From Luteimonas kalidii (GTDB lineage Bacteria; Pseudomonadota; Gammaproteobacteria; Xanthomonadales; Xanthomonadaceae): a stretch of 64,000 nucleotides of DNA. The notes beneath the pieces are model-generated. The model saw only the letters and a program-made list of their open reading frames with translations, was not told the origin of the DNA and did not search any database. Shown here in pieces: positions 1 to 11,262 of this stretch. The stretch covers positions 239,685 through 303,684 of the forward strand of contig NZ_JARXRO010000014.1 of assembly GCF_029887935.1 (NCBI RefSeq), written 5' to 3'. Position 1 is the first letter of the stretch. Each line of letters starts with the position of its first letter. Made by a program: the position numbers and the translations under genes.

Positions 1-1
1 C

Positions 2-730
<729 letters not shown>

Positions 731-930
731 CGCCGCAGTCCAGGGATGCGCGTCGGGATGCCCAATTCCGATGCGGACCGCGTCGACGAGTTCCAACATG
801 ACCGGGATGCAAGCGTGACGGCAGTATCGCTGTCTGTTTCAGGCAGATGTCGTCACCGGCTGGTTGTGGCTACGGGCACGATCGCTTCACCCCGGTATAA
901 CGGCGCGCAGGTAGCCTTCATTCCGGACTC

Positions 931-1389
931 ATGACTGGATCTGCCGACGTGAAACGGATTTTCTTCTGGACGATCTTCGCAGTGGCTGCCCTCTCCGCGC
1001 TGCCGGTCGCCACTGCCTTCGCCCAGTCCGGCCAATGCGGGGGCAACCTGATCGCACACCGTCCCATCACGATGCCCAATGGCACCCGGATCGGTGAGTT
1101 GCAGCTCTACTACAACCCGTCGAACGGGCGGAACTGCGCGAGGACCGTCAAGGGCGGTCCTGCATGGGGCGTTCCCTCGATCACGGCCGTCTCGCTTGCC
1201 CGTTGCCGGAATCGCAGCGACCGCGAATGCGGGATCGACCTGCGATTCGACGTCCAGCCCTACTATCGCCACTTCGCGGGGCCGGTGCGCGTTCCGGCGC
1301 GCAACAGCTGCATCCGCGCAGCGGGCTACATCGACTTCCGCGGTGGACGGCACTGGGCCAACACGATCTACGGCCACTGCGGCGGTTGA
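931..1389 (+). CDS. Small secreted six-cysteine protein, spore-associated-protein-like
   Basis: A 152-residue protein of unknown function. A signal peptide is evident: KR, a hydrophobic core, then TAFAQS as the cleavage region at about residues 28-32. The mature part of about 120 residues has six cysteines, which suggests three disulfides. The motifs LYYNPSNGRNCART, HFAGPVRV and a terminal HCGG match, from memory, the pattern of actinobacterial spore-associated or secreted small proteins (aromatic-rich, GxNC, then YAGPV and a cysteine). No enzyme motif is seen. The start is uncertain: ATG 931 has no good ribosome site, and GTG 949 would give a cleaner signal peptide starting VKRIFF. A TATAAC element at 896-901 could be a -10 box. 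Confidence 0.7.
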   Translation: MTGSADVKRIFFWTIFAVAALSALPVATAFAQSGQCGGNLIAHRPITMPNGTRIGELQLYYNPSNGRNCARTVKGGPAWGVPSITAVSLARCRNRSDRECGIDLRFDVQPYYRHFAGPVRVPARNSCIRAAGYIDFRGGRHWANTIYGHCGG

Positions 1390-1451
1390 TGCCATTCAAA
1401 GACGCGGCAATCACGCCGCCGCCGCTAGCATTATGCCCATCGGGCAACAGG

Positions 1452-1471
1452 CGCCCCGCTCATGCGGGGCG
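1452..1471 (+). terminator. Stem-loop between the secreted protein gene and mscS
   Basis: A perfect 8-bp GC-rich stem (CGCCCCGC / GCGGGGCG) with a TCAT loop. It is followed only by a short T tract (GTTT about 5 bases later), so it is a weak intrinsic terminator at best. It covers an upstream in-frame ATG at 1462, which argues for the later mscS start at 1495. Confidence 0.4.
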
Positions 1472-1494
1472 TCGCCGTTTCGAGGAGACCGGAG

Positions 1495-2400
1495 ATGGAA
1501 TCGATGCTGGGGATGGTGCGCGAGGGCGCGTGGACCACGCTCGCCACCTACTGGGGCGGCAGGATCCTGATCGCGCTGCTGGTGTTGTTCGTCGGCATCC
1601 GCCTGGCGAAATGGCTGGCCGGGCTCGCCGAGCGGGGCATGACCCGCAGCCACATCGAGCCCACGGCCGTGAGCTTCCTGCGCAAGGTGGTGTATGTCGC
1701 GCTATTGGTGGTGCTGGCGCTGACCGTGCTGCAGGCGATCTTCGGCGTCGCGCCGACCTCGATGATCGCAGTGCTAGGCGCCGCAGGCCTCGCGATCGGC
1801 CTGGCGCTCAAGGATTCCCTGTCGAACGTCGCGTCGGGCGTGATGCTGGTGTCGCTCAAGCCGTTCCGGGTCGGCCACATCGTCACCATCAACGGAGTCA
1901 CCGGCAAGGTGGAGGACGTGAGCATCTTCCAGACCCGGCTGCGCGGCGCCGACAACCAGGTGATCGTGATGCCCAACAGCCTGATCACCACCGATTCCAT
2001 CATCAACCTGACGCCGGACACCATGCGCCGGGTCGAGATCGTGGTCGGCATCGGCTACGGCGACGACATCGACCATGCGCGCCGGATCATCGAGGAGATC
2101 TTCGCGGCCGACGAGCGGCTGCTCCCGGAACCGGCCCCGGACGTGATGGTCTATGCGCTCGGCGACAACAGCGTGAACCTGGGCGTGCGCTGCCACGTGG
2201 CGAATGCCGACTGGTTCGCGGTGAAGTGCGCGCTGACCGAGCAGATCAAGAAGCGCTTCGATGCCGAGGGCATCACCATTCCGTACCCGCAGCGGGACGT
2301 GCACATGTACCACCACGCAGGCGGTGGCGTCCCTGCCCTGTCGAGCGCGCCGGGTGACCGCCCCGCCCTGCCGGATCCATCGGGAGCGCAGGCGGGCTGA
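1495..2400 (+). CDS. mscS: Small-conductance mechanosensitive channel (MscS family)
   Basis: A 301-residue inner-membrane channel that opens under membrane tension to release solutes on hypo-osmotic shock. Two to three N-terminal hydrophobic helices (about residues 15-110) lead into the pore-lining TM3 region, rich in Gly and Ala (VLGAAGLAIGLALKDSL). The conserved MscS beta domain follows (FRVGHIVTINGVTGKVEDV, then the VIVMPNSLI motif) and then the alpha/beta C-terminal domain. The length matches E. coli MscS (about 286 residues) plus a disordered tail rich in Pro, Ala and Gly. Start ATG 1495 was chosen because GAGGAG lies 7-8 bases upstream. An in-frame ATG at 1462 lies inside a stem-loop. 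Confidence 0.93.
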   Translation: MESMLGMVREGAWTTLATYWGGRILIALLVLFVGIRLAKWLAGLAERGMTRSHIEPTAVSFLRKVVYVALLVVLALTVLQAIFGVAPTSMIAVLGAAGLAIGLALKDSLSNVASGVMLVSLKPFRVGHIVTINGVTGKVEDVSIFQTRLRGADNQVIVMPNSLITTDSIINLTPDTMRRVEIVVGIGYGDDIDHARRIIEEIFAADERLLPEPAPDVMVYALGDNSVNLGVRCHVANADWFAVKCALTEQIKKRFDAEGITIPYPQRDVHMYHHAGGGVPALSSAPGDRPALPDPSGAQAG

Positions 2401-2446
2401 TACGCGCAGCCGTCAGGCCGCCGCGTCCCGCACGATCGAACGGCCC

Positions 2447-3043
2447 TCAGGCGGCGAGCGCCGCCAGGTGCCTGCGGTAGTGGCGCAGCTCGGCGATCGA
2501 GTCGTGCACATCGCTCAGCGCGGTGTGCGCCGACTCCTTCTTCACTCCGGCCAGCACCTGCGGTGCCCAGCGCCGGGCGAGTTCCTTGAGTGTGCTCACG
2601 TCCAGGTTGCGGTAGTGGAAATGGCGCTCCAGGGCCGGCATCAGGCGGTGCAGGAAGCGGCGGTCCTGGCAGATGGAGTTGCCGCACATCGGCGACTGGC
2701 GCGGTTCCACCCACTGCGCCAGGAAATCCAGTGTCAGTGTCTCGGCCTCGACCATCGGCACGCCCTCCTCCAGTACCCGCTTCCACAGGCCGGACTTTCC
2801 GTGCTGGGCGCGGTTCCAGTCGTCCATCGCCTCGAGCGCCGACATCGGATGGGCGATGGCGAACGCCGGGCCCTCGGCGAGCACGTTGAGCTCGGCGTCG
2901 GTGATGACGGTGGCGATTTCGAGGATCGAATCGCGGTCGGTATCCAGACCGGTCATTTCGAGGTCGATCCAGGCCAGGCGGCCTTCGCCGTGCGCGGTGT
3001 CGTACGGTGCCATGCGCTCGCGGTCGTAGTCGGGAGGCGTCAT
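2447..3043 (-). CDS. orn: Oligoribonuclease
   Basis: A 198-residue DEDDh-family 3'-5' exoribonuclease that degrades two- to five-nucleotide RNAs, including pGpG from cyclic-di-GMP turnover. The first motif is [10 protein letters not shown], the second region includes [11 protein letters not shown], and the third has the H-x4-D pair in [14 protein letters not shown] followed by LRHYR, as in other Orn proteins. ATG 3043 is preceded by GGGAG at a short spacing of 4-5 bases. An alternative in-frame ATG at 3013 would shorten it by ten residues. It is divergent from the DUF2721 gene at 3079, leaving only 35 bases between start codons. Confidence 0.96.
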   Translation of the reverse strand: MTPPDYDRERMAPYDTAHGEGRLAWIDLEMTGLDTDRDSILEIATVITDAELNVLAEGPAFAIAHPMSALEAMDDWNRAQHGKSGLWKRVLEEGVPMVEAETLTLDFLAQWVEPRQSPMCGNSICQDRRFLHRLMPALERHFHYRNLDVSTLKELARRWAPQVLAGVKKESAHTALSDVHDSIAELRHYRRHLAALAA

Positions 3044-3078
3044 GATACTCCCGCCCACCCAAAGCGCACCGAACGCAC

Positions 3079-3558
3079 ATGCCCCCCAACGCATCCCTGG
3101 CCCACTACGCGATCCTGACCGCGATGCTCGCGCCGGCGTTCTTCCTGACCGCCACCGCCGCCCTGCTGGGCTCCGCGAACGCGCGCCTGGCCCGCATCAT
3201 CGACCGCGCCCGCACCCTGCTCAAGGACCTGGCCGAGAACGAGGACCCGGAGGAACGCGCCCTGCTCGAGCGCCGGATCGCGGTCCAGCGCCGCCGCAGC
3301 CTGATCATCCTGCGCGCTAGCCAGCTGCTGTACGTGGCGATCAGCTGCTTCGTGGCCACCAGCCTGCTGGTCGCCGGCGATTCGTTCTTCGACCATGTCT
3401 TCGGTCCGTGGCCGACGATCATGGCGGTGCTCGGGGTGCTGTCGATGTTCGGCTCGAGCCTGCTGCTGGCGAGCGAGGCGTCCATGGCGGTGCGCGCGGT
3501 GAACGACGAGATGGACGATGGCCACCGCTTCGCCAGCCGGCGCAGTCCGCTGCTCTGA
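3079..3558 (+). CDS. DUF2721 family inner-membrane protein
   Basis: A 159-residue membrane protein of unknown function. The fold matches DUF2721: an N-terminal helix ([19 protein letters not shown]), a charged cytoplasmic middle ([18 protein letters not shown] with an acidic stretch, then many arginines), and two more hydrophobic helices near residues 76-98 and 110-135. The conserved NxRLxRIIDR segment is diagnostic from memory. It is divergent from orn and converges on tadA. No enzymatic motif is present. The start is the first ATG after orn's start; no strong ribosome site is visible. Confidence 0.8.
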   Translation: MPPNASLAHYAILTAMLAPAFFLTATAALLGSANARLARIIDRARTLLKDLAENEDPEERALLERRIAVQRRRSLIILRASQLLYVAISCFVATSLLVAGDSFFDHVFGPWPTIMAVLGVLSMFGSSLLLASEASMAVRAVNDEMDDGHRFASRRSPLL

Positions 3559-3674
3559 CGCATCCCCGATGTACGCGGTCCCCGGTCGGGACACGCAGCG
3601 GGTCGCGGCCGAACTTTCAGCCAAGCGGGCCCGGGGGTGGCTGCAGTCGGCGCGGCAGGGTACCGGCTCGGCCC

Positions 3675-3695
3675 AAGCCCGGCGACGGCGGGCTT
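3675..3695. terminator. Weak bidirectional hairpin between the DUF2721 gene and tadA
   Basis: An inverted repeat AAGCCCG / CGGGCTT (7 bp, 7-base loop) abuts the tadA stop codon in a convergent gene junction. There is no long T run on either side (TTTC on the plus strand), so its terminator function is inferred from position only. Confidence 0.35.
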
Positions 3696-4253
3696 TCACC
3701 CTTCGTCCGGCGATCCGCCCTGCCCGCCCAGCGGCGGCCTGCCGCGCTTGGCGCGGAAGTAGTTGCTGAGCCGGCGCCCCGCCTCCTCTCCGAGCACCCC
3801 GCCACTCACGGCGACGCGGTGGTTGTGCCGCGGGTCGGCGAGCAGGTCGAACACGCTGCCGCAGGCGCCGGTCTTGGGGTCGGCCGCGCCATAGACCAAT
3901 CGCGCGATGCGTGCGTGGACGATGGCCATCGCGCACATCGCGCACGGCTCGAGCGTCACGTACAGTGTGCTGCCGACCAGCCGGTGGTTGCCCAGCGCCT
4001 GTCCGCCCGCGCGCAAGGCCACGATCTCGGCATGCGCGGTCGGATCGTGGGTGGCGATGTTGCGGTTGAAGCCTTCACCGAACGCGCGGCCATCGGCGGC
4101 CACGAGCACCGCGCCCACCGGGATCTCGTCGAACTCGCGCTCTGCGCGGTCGGCCAGGGTGAAGGCATGCCGCATCCAGCGCTCGTCGTCTTCCGGCGGC
4201 GTCGCCTGCCCTGGGGGCACGTCGTGCATCTCCCGGCGCCCGCGACCGCTCAC
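3696..4253 (-). CDS. tadA: tRNA-specific adenosine-34 deaminase
   Basis: A 185-residue zinc deaminase that converts A34 to inosine in tRNA-Arg(ACG). The zinc and catalytic motifs are present: HAE ([10 protein letters not shown]) and PCAMC ([11 protein letters not shown]). The adjacent IPVGAVLV segment and the R-N-H motif region ([13 protein letters not shown]) are typical of TadA rather than guanine deaminase. GTG 4253 overlaps the stop of the upstream aldo/keto reductase (GTGA), implying translational coupling. An ATG at 4229 is an alternative start, but GGGAG sits directly against it with no spacer. The C-terminal tail of about 15 residues is Gly/Pro-rich. Confidence 0.95.
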   Translation of the reverse strand: MSGRGRREMHDVPPGQATPPEDDERWMRHAFTLADRAEREFDEIPVGAVLVAADGRAFGEGFNRNIATHDPTAHAEIVALRAGGQALGNHRLVGSTLYVTLEPCAMCAMAIVHARIARLVYGAADPKTGACGSVFDLLADPRHNHRVAVSGGVLGEEAGRRLSNYFRAKRGRPPLGGQGGSPDEG

Positions 4254-5239
4254 CAGCGCTGGTGCACGTGCGGGCGGATGTCCTCGTCGTAGATCCGCGC
4301 GACCGCCGCCAGCGTCGCGTCCGGCAGCGGCGGCAGTTCGGCGGCCGCGAGGTTCGCCAGTGCCTGGGTCGGGGTGCGCGCGCCCGGAATGACCACGCTC
4401 ACCGCCTCGTCCATCAGGATCCAGCGCAGTGCGAGCTGGGCGAGCGTCGCGCCTTCAGGGACCAGCGGACGCAGCTTCTCGACCGCGGCCAGCCCGACCT
4501 CGTAAGGCACGCCGGCGAAGGTCTCGCCCACGTCGAAGGCCTCGCCCTTGCGGTTGAACCGGCGGTGGTCGTCGGCCTCGAACCGGGTATCGGCGCGGAA
4601 CTTGCCGCTGAGCAGGCCGCTGGCCAGCGGCACGCGCACGATCACCGCGACCTGCCGCCGCCGCGCCTCGCGGAAGAACAGCTCGGCCGGACGCAGGCGG
4701 AACATGTTGTAGATGATCTGCACGCTGGCGACGTGCGGATACTCGATCGCCTTCAGCGCCTCCTCCACCCGCTCCACGCTGACGCCGTAGTGGCGCAGCT
4801 TGCCGCGCTCGACCAGGCGGTCCATGTGGTCGAACAGTTCGGGGTGGTAGTAGGCATCGGTCGGCGGGCAGTGCAACTGCACAAGGTCGAGGCAGTCGGT
4901 CTGCAGGTTCTGCAGGCTGCGATCGATCCAGCCTTCGAGGTTGGCGGCGGTGTAGCCGTCCACCGTCTGCGCCGGGAGGCGTCGCCCGGCCTTGGTGGCC
5001 ACGAACGGCCGCTCGCCTCCGCGCTCCTTCAGCACCTGCGCGATCAGGCGCTCGGAATGGCCATCGCCGTAGACGTCGGCGGTGTCGATGAAGTCGAGAC
5101 CGGCATCGAGCGCCGCGTGCAGCGCCGCAACCGATTCGACGTCGTCGACCTTGCCCCAGGCAGCGCCGATCGCCCAGGCGCCGAATCCGATTTCGCCGAC
5201 GTTGCGGCCGGTGCGGCCGAAGGGTCTGGATTGCATCAT
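4250..5239 (-). CDS. Aldo/keto reductase
   Basis: A 329-residue NADPH-dependent oxidoreductase with a TIM-barrel fold; its physiological substrate is unknown. The catalytic tetrad of the family can be placed: Asp and Tyr in [12 protein letters not shown], Lys in [10 protein letters not shown], and His in DLVQLHCPP. The N terminus ([19 protein letters not shown]) and the C-terminal [14 protein letters not shown]-binding segment are typical of the YajO/YghZ-like branch. ATG 5239 is preceded by AGGA at about 7 bases; an ATG at 5236 is equally usable. It is co-transcribed with tadA, overlapping by 4 bases. Confidence 0.9.
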   Translation of the reverse strand: MMQSRPFGRTGRNVGEIGFGAWAIGAAWGKVDDVESVAALHAALDAGLDFIDTADVYGDGHSERLIAQVLKERGGERPFVATKAGRRLPAQTVDGYTAANLEGWIDRSLQNLQTDCLDLVQLHCPPTDAYYHPELFDHMDRLVERGKLRHYGVSVERVEEALKAIEYPHVASVQIIYNMFRLRPAELFFREARRRQVAVIVRVPLASGLLSGKFRADTRFEADDHRRFNRKGEAFDVGETFAGVPYEVGLAAVEKLRPLVPEGATLAQLALRWILMDEAVSVVIPGARTPTQALANLAAAELPPLPDATLAAVARIYDEDIRPHVHQRW

Positions 5240-5315
5240 GGTGTCCTGCAGGAACGGGGCCTCGGTACACAGCATAGCCCGGCCACCGGCCGCGGCAGCC
5301 GCACTGCACCGTCGT

Positions 5316-6892
<1,577 letters not shown>

Positions 6893-6896
<4 letters not shown>

Positions 6897-7198
6897 GCCT
6901 GTCTGGTCCGGATGAGGCGGGTAATGAGATGGAATGCGGCGCCGGTGCACAGACCGATCGGCAGCGTGACCAGGCCGACCTCGAGCGCTGTCCGGAAGGC
7001 ATCGGCCGGCATGCTGCCGGCAATCGGCCCCCGTCGCACCATGTCGAGCTGCGTGAGATGGAACACGAAGGCGTACATGGACGCGGCTGCCACACCCGCC
7101 ACCGCGATGCGTTGCCAGGCCCGGCGGAAGATCAGACCCAGCAAGCCGCCCAGCACGAGCGGCAGCGCGACCAGCAGCATCCAGCCGGCCTCGTCCAT
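6893..7198 (-). CDS. Small four-helix membrane protein between guaB and guaA
   Basis: A 101-residue unrecognised membrane protein. Hydrophobic segments lie at about residues 5-23 ([19 protein letters not shown]), 28-45, 66-84 and possibly 86-95, separated by short charged loops (RRAWQR, MVRRG). It ends RTRQA. It starts 6 bases after the guaB stop and overlaps the guaA start by 4 bases, so it is almost certainly translated as part of a guaB-guaA operon. Codon usage is GC-rich like its neighbours. Its function cannot be assigned. A role in purine metabolism is possible only by position. Confidence 0.75.
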
Positions 7199-7204
7199 GC
7201 GCGC

Positions 7205-8700
<1,496 letters not shown>

Positions 8701-8856
8701 CCGCGCTGCGGCAAGGCCGGGCGCCGCGCCGATGATCCGCTGCGTATCGGTCGGACGTGCAATGCGGGGCGACCAGTCGGGCGACGCCGCGCTGGCCCGC
8801 GCCGTCACCCCTGGTCGACCCGCTGCGCGGATAATCGCCCCGTGCCCCCGATTTCC

Positions 8857-8900
8857 TCCAGCCGCCGATGCGGTCACGTCCAGCCGCCGATGCGGTCACG
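8857..8900. repeat. Perfect 22-bp tandem duplication in the guaB upstream region
   Basis: Two identical 22-base units lie head to tail (8857-8878 and 8879-8900), each beginning TCCAGCCGCC and ending GCGGTCACG. The rest of the 346-base gap between guaB and ctaG (8663-9008) contains no credible gene, RNA or terminator; only the guaB -10 box near 8697 stands out. The duplication looks recent because no base differs. Confidence 0.8.
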
Positions 8901-9008
8901 ACGGCCCTGGCATGCGCCCCGCCGCCGCCTGCCGTGTCGCGACGGCGCTGGCCACGACGACGACACGGTCTACGACCATGCACCATCGACATCTGCGCCG
9001 TGCAGGAA

Positions 9009-9908
9009 TCAGCCGATGCGCGGCCTGCCCCGGCGCAGTTCGCGCGCCAGCAGCCACAGGGCTCCCGCGAGATACGGCACGCAGGCCGGCACCCACATCA
9101 CCAGGCCCGCAAGCTGCTGGTCGACCAGCGCGTCCAGCCCGAGCAGCGGCGAGCGCCCGGCGTAGACCGGGTACAGGACGCGACCGGAAAAGGTCAGCAG
9201 CGCACCCATGAATCCCATCTGCATCATGACCACCACCACGGCCACCGCGCCCGCGAGTGCACCGCCCGAATCGTCGCGCAACCGCTGCCACAGGAGTGCC
9301 CACAGCCACAGGCCGGCGAGCAGGAAGCTGCCGTGCATCAGCCAGTGCACCGGCTCGCTGCGCAGCGCCAGGTCGAGGGCCGCCGGGAGGTGCCAACCCC
9401 ACATCACGGCGACGTTGGCGGCGGTCGCCGCCGCCAGCGATTGCATCGCCGGGCCCTGGACTGCGCGCTGGGCGCGATGCAGCGTGCGGGACCACGACAC
9501 CGGCAACGCCGCGGCCAGTGCCGCGACCGGTCTCGCGGCGAGCAGCAGCGGCGGCGCCACCGCCAGCAGCAGCATGTGCTGCGCCATGTGGGCCGCCAGC
9601 GACCATTCGCCCAGCGCGTCGAACGGCCACACCGTCGCCAGCAGCATGGCGACCAGGCCCGCCGCACCGGCGCCCGCCTCGGCGCGCGACACGCCGCGGC
9701 CGGCATGGCCGCCGCGCCATAGCCGCGCGATGCCGAGCGCGTACGCCGCCGCGAACGCCGACAGCGGCACCAGCAGCCAGGGCGACAGCGACCAGGCCTC
9801 GTGCAGCGTCGGCGGTCCCTCGCCGCGCGAATGCGCATGCGCCAGTCCCGGAACTATCGCCGACATCGCCACGGCGACGGACATCCACGCCCGACCCCGG
9901 GCCTGCAT
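9009..9908 (-). CDS. ctaG: CtaG-type cytochrome c oxidase assembly protein (caa3_CtaG family)
   Basis: A 299-residue multi-pass membrane protein of the caa3-type CtaG family, linked to maturation of heme-copper oxidases. It has seven or so hydrophobic helices. Conserved histidine pairs sit in the family positions: HMAQHMLLLAVAPPLLL, WGWHLPAALDLAL and HWLMHGSFLLAG. A late segment carries MMQMGFMGALLTF. The likely N-terminal signal/anchor is AVAMSAIVPGLAHAH. Start ATG 9908 has no visible ribosome site; ATG 9884 (nine residues later) is a good alternative. It is the last gene of the oxidase cluster on this strand, but separated from the rest by a gene on the opposite strand. Confidence 0.85.
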   Translation of the reverse strand: MQARGRAWMSVAVAMSAIVPGLAHAHSRGEGPPTLHEAWSLSPWLLVPLSAFAAAYALGIARLWRGGHAGRGVSRAEAGAGAAGLVAMLLATVWPFDALGEWSLAAHMAQHMLLLAVAPPLLLAARPVAALAAALPVSWSRTLHRAQRAVQGPAMQSLAAATAANVAVMWGWHLPAALDLALRSEPVHWLMHGSFLLAGLWLWALLWQRLRDDSGGALAGAVAVVVVMMQMGFMGALLTFSGRVLYPVYAGRSPLLGLDALVDQQLAGLVMWVPACVPYLAGALWLLARELRRGRPRIG

Positions 9909-9920
9909 CGGAGGCTCGCG

Positions 9921-10442
9921 ATGCTGTTCTGGCTGAAGGTCGCCCACATCGCCAGCATGGCGGTGTGGTTCACCGGGCTGTTCCTGATGGCACGCCTGTT
10001 CGCGGCGCGGCGCCTGGGGCAGCGCGACGGCCGCGACGCGTTCTTCAATCCGGTGGCGAACCGCCTGTTCTTCCGCATCGCCACCCCGGCGGGCGTGCTG
10101 ACCATCGGTTTCGGGATGGCGCTGATTCCATGGGCCACGCCGGGCGGCTGGCTGGTGGCCAAGCTCTGCCTGGTCACACTGGTGGTATTGCTGCACCTGT
10201 GGCTCGGCGCGCACCTGCATGCGCTCGGGCACGGCCGGCGGGTACGTGGCGTCGCGCTCCTGACCGGCATCCTGGCCTGGGCGCCGCTGGTCCTGCTGCT
10301 GGCGATCGCCGCGCTGACCGGCGCCAAGCCGCGCAGCGCGGGCGATCTCCCGGCCCCGGGTGGCACCGGTCCCGTGGAGCCGGTCGATCATTCGTCCAGG
10401 GCCTCGTCGGCGGCGTCGGCGGAGTCCTCGTTGGGGCGGTGA
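9921..10442 (+). CDS. HemJ/CopD-like four-helix membrane protein
   Basis: A 173-residue membrane protein resembling HemJ-type protoporphyrinogen oxidase or the related CopD family. It begins LFWLKVAHIASMAVWFTGLF with the conserved His in the first helix. The FFRIATPAGVLTIGFGMAL segment and the AKLCLVTLVVLLHLWLGAHL segment carry the conserved Lys and His of the HemJ pattern. The last 30 residues are a polar tail. GGAGG ends 6 bases before ATG 9921. It lies divergently 12 bases from the ctaG start and converges on, and overlaps by 55 bases, the DUF2231 gene. Heme synthesis would fit the oxidase neighbourhood, but the exact enzyme identity is inference. Confidence 0.75.
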   Translation: MLFWLKVAHIASMAVWFTGLFLMARLFAARRLGQRDGRDAFFNPVANRLFFRIATPAGVLTIGFGMALIPWATPGGWLVAKLCLVTLVVLLHLWLGAHLHALGHGRRVRGVALLTGILAWAPLVLLLAIAALTGAKPRSAGDLPAPGGTGPVEPVDHSSRASSAASAESSLGR

Positions 10443-10930
10443 CCGTAGACGCCGATCCCGTGACCGAAGGTCAGCGTGCCGCCCAGCCACCCGACCACCA
10501 GCACCATCAACAGCGTGAACGCGGACTGCAGCAGCGCCCAGGGCCAGACGGCCGCATGGTCCGGGGCGCGCAGCCACACGCCCATCGCCGCCAGTGCCAG
10601 CAGCATCACGCCCGCCACGAAATGGCTCCACACGGACACGTGCCGGCGCGCGAGCGGGATCAGGAACATGTCGGTGAGGCCGAGCACCGCCGCCAACAGG
10701 CCGCTGCCCAGCCCGAGCACGTTGAGCCACCAGGCCGCCGTCGCCCAGAACCCGTCGCCGGTCCACAGGAACAGCGCATCGGCCGGCAGCAGCAGGCTCA
10801 GCGCAGCGACCGGGTAGACCACGATGATCGGATGCAGCGGATGCTGGCGGAACGCGACCCGGCTGGCGACCGTGGGACTGCGCTCTTCGGCGACGGGCTG
10901 TTCGAGGGTCTTGCGCATGCGGTCCTTCAT
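10388..10930 (-). CDS. DUF2231-like inner-membrane protein
   Basis: A 180-residue membrane protein with four hydrophobic helices (starting near residues 36, 67, 102 and 132). The opening HPLHPIIVVYPVAALSLLLPADAL carries the H-P-x-H-P motif of DUF2231 proteins, which often sit in respiratory or redox clusters. The C terminus is acidic (ADAADEALDE). It overlaps the upstream 111-residue gene by 4 bases (ATGA), so it belongs to the oxidase operon. Its 3' end overlaps the HemJ-like gene on the opposite strand. The biochemical role is unknown. Confidence 0.75.
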   Translation of the reverse strand: MKDRMRKTLEQPVAEERSPTVASRVAFRQHPLHPIIVVYPVAALSLLLPADALFLWTGDGFWATAAWWLNVLGLGSGLLAAVLGLTDMFLIPLARRHVSVWSHFVAGVMLLALAAMGVWLRAPDHAAVWPWALLQSAFTLLMVLVVGWLGGTLTFGHGIGVYGHRPNEDSADAADEALDE

Positions 10931-11262
10931 TCACAGGGAAGCAGCAGGAACATCGGCAGCGCGGTGAAGCCGATCGCGACCGCGGCCAGCAGCGAGAGGA
11001 TCGCCACCAGCCGCGCGGCGAACGCGCCATCCGCCCTGGCCGCGTGCGCGCGCAGGCGGCGCCAGGCGTGCAGGCCGATCCAGCCCACCGCGGCCAGGGC
11101 CAGAGCGGTGGCGACACCCATGGCCAGGCGCGTGGCCGCATCGCCCCAGCCGCGGGCGCAGCCGAGCCCCTGCAGCGAGTAGACCGCCGCGAAATGCAGC
11201 CCCCACGCCAGCATCGGTGCGGCGATCCACGTAAACCGGCGCGGGCGCGCGCGCGGACTCAC
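10927..11262 (-). CDS. Three-helix membrane protein of the cytochrome oxidase cluster
   Basis: A 111-residue protein not assigned to a family. Hydrophobic helices are seen at about residues 12-30 (WIAAPMLAWGLHFAAVYSL), 44-62 (MGVATALALAAVGWIGLHA) and 83-108. It starts with GTG 11262, whose last two bases are shared with the stop of the fused oxidase gene (GTGA), and its own stop overlaps the next start (ATGA). This coupling suggests a small accessory subunit or assembly factor of the oxidase, by position only. Confidence 0.7.
   Translation of the reverse strand: MSPRARPRRFTWIAAPMLAWGLHFAAVYSLQGLGCARGWGDAATRLAMGVATALALAAVGWIGLHAWRRLRAHAARADGAFAARLVAILSLLAAVAIGFTALPMFLLLPCE

Noticed and set aside
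3559-3695. Possible signal-recognition-particle RNA next to tadA
   Set aside because: tadA is a known neighbour of SRP RNA in some bacteria, but the conserved GGAAGG-type loop is absent on both strands.
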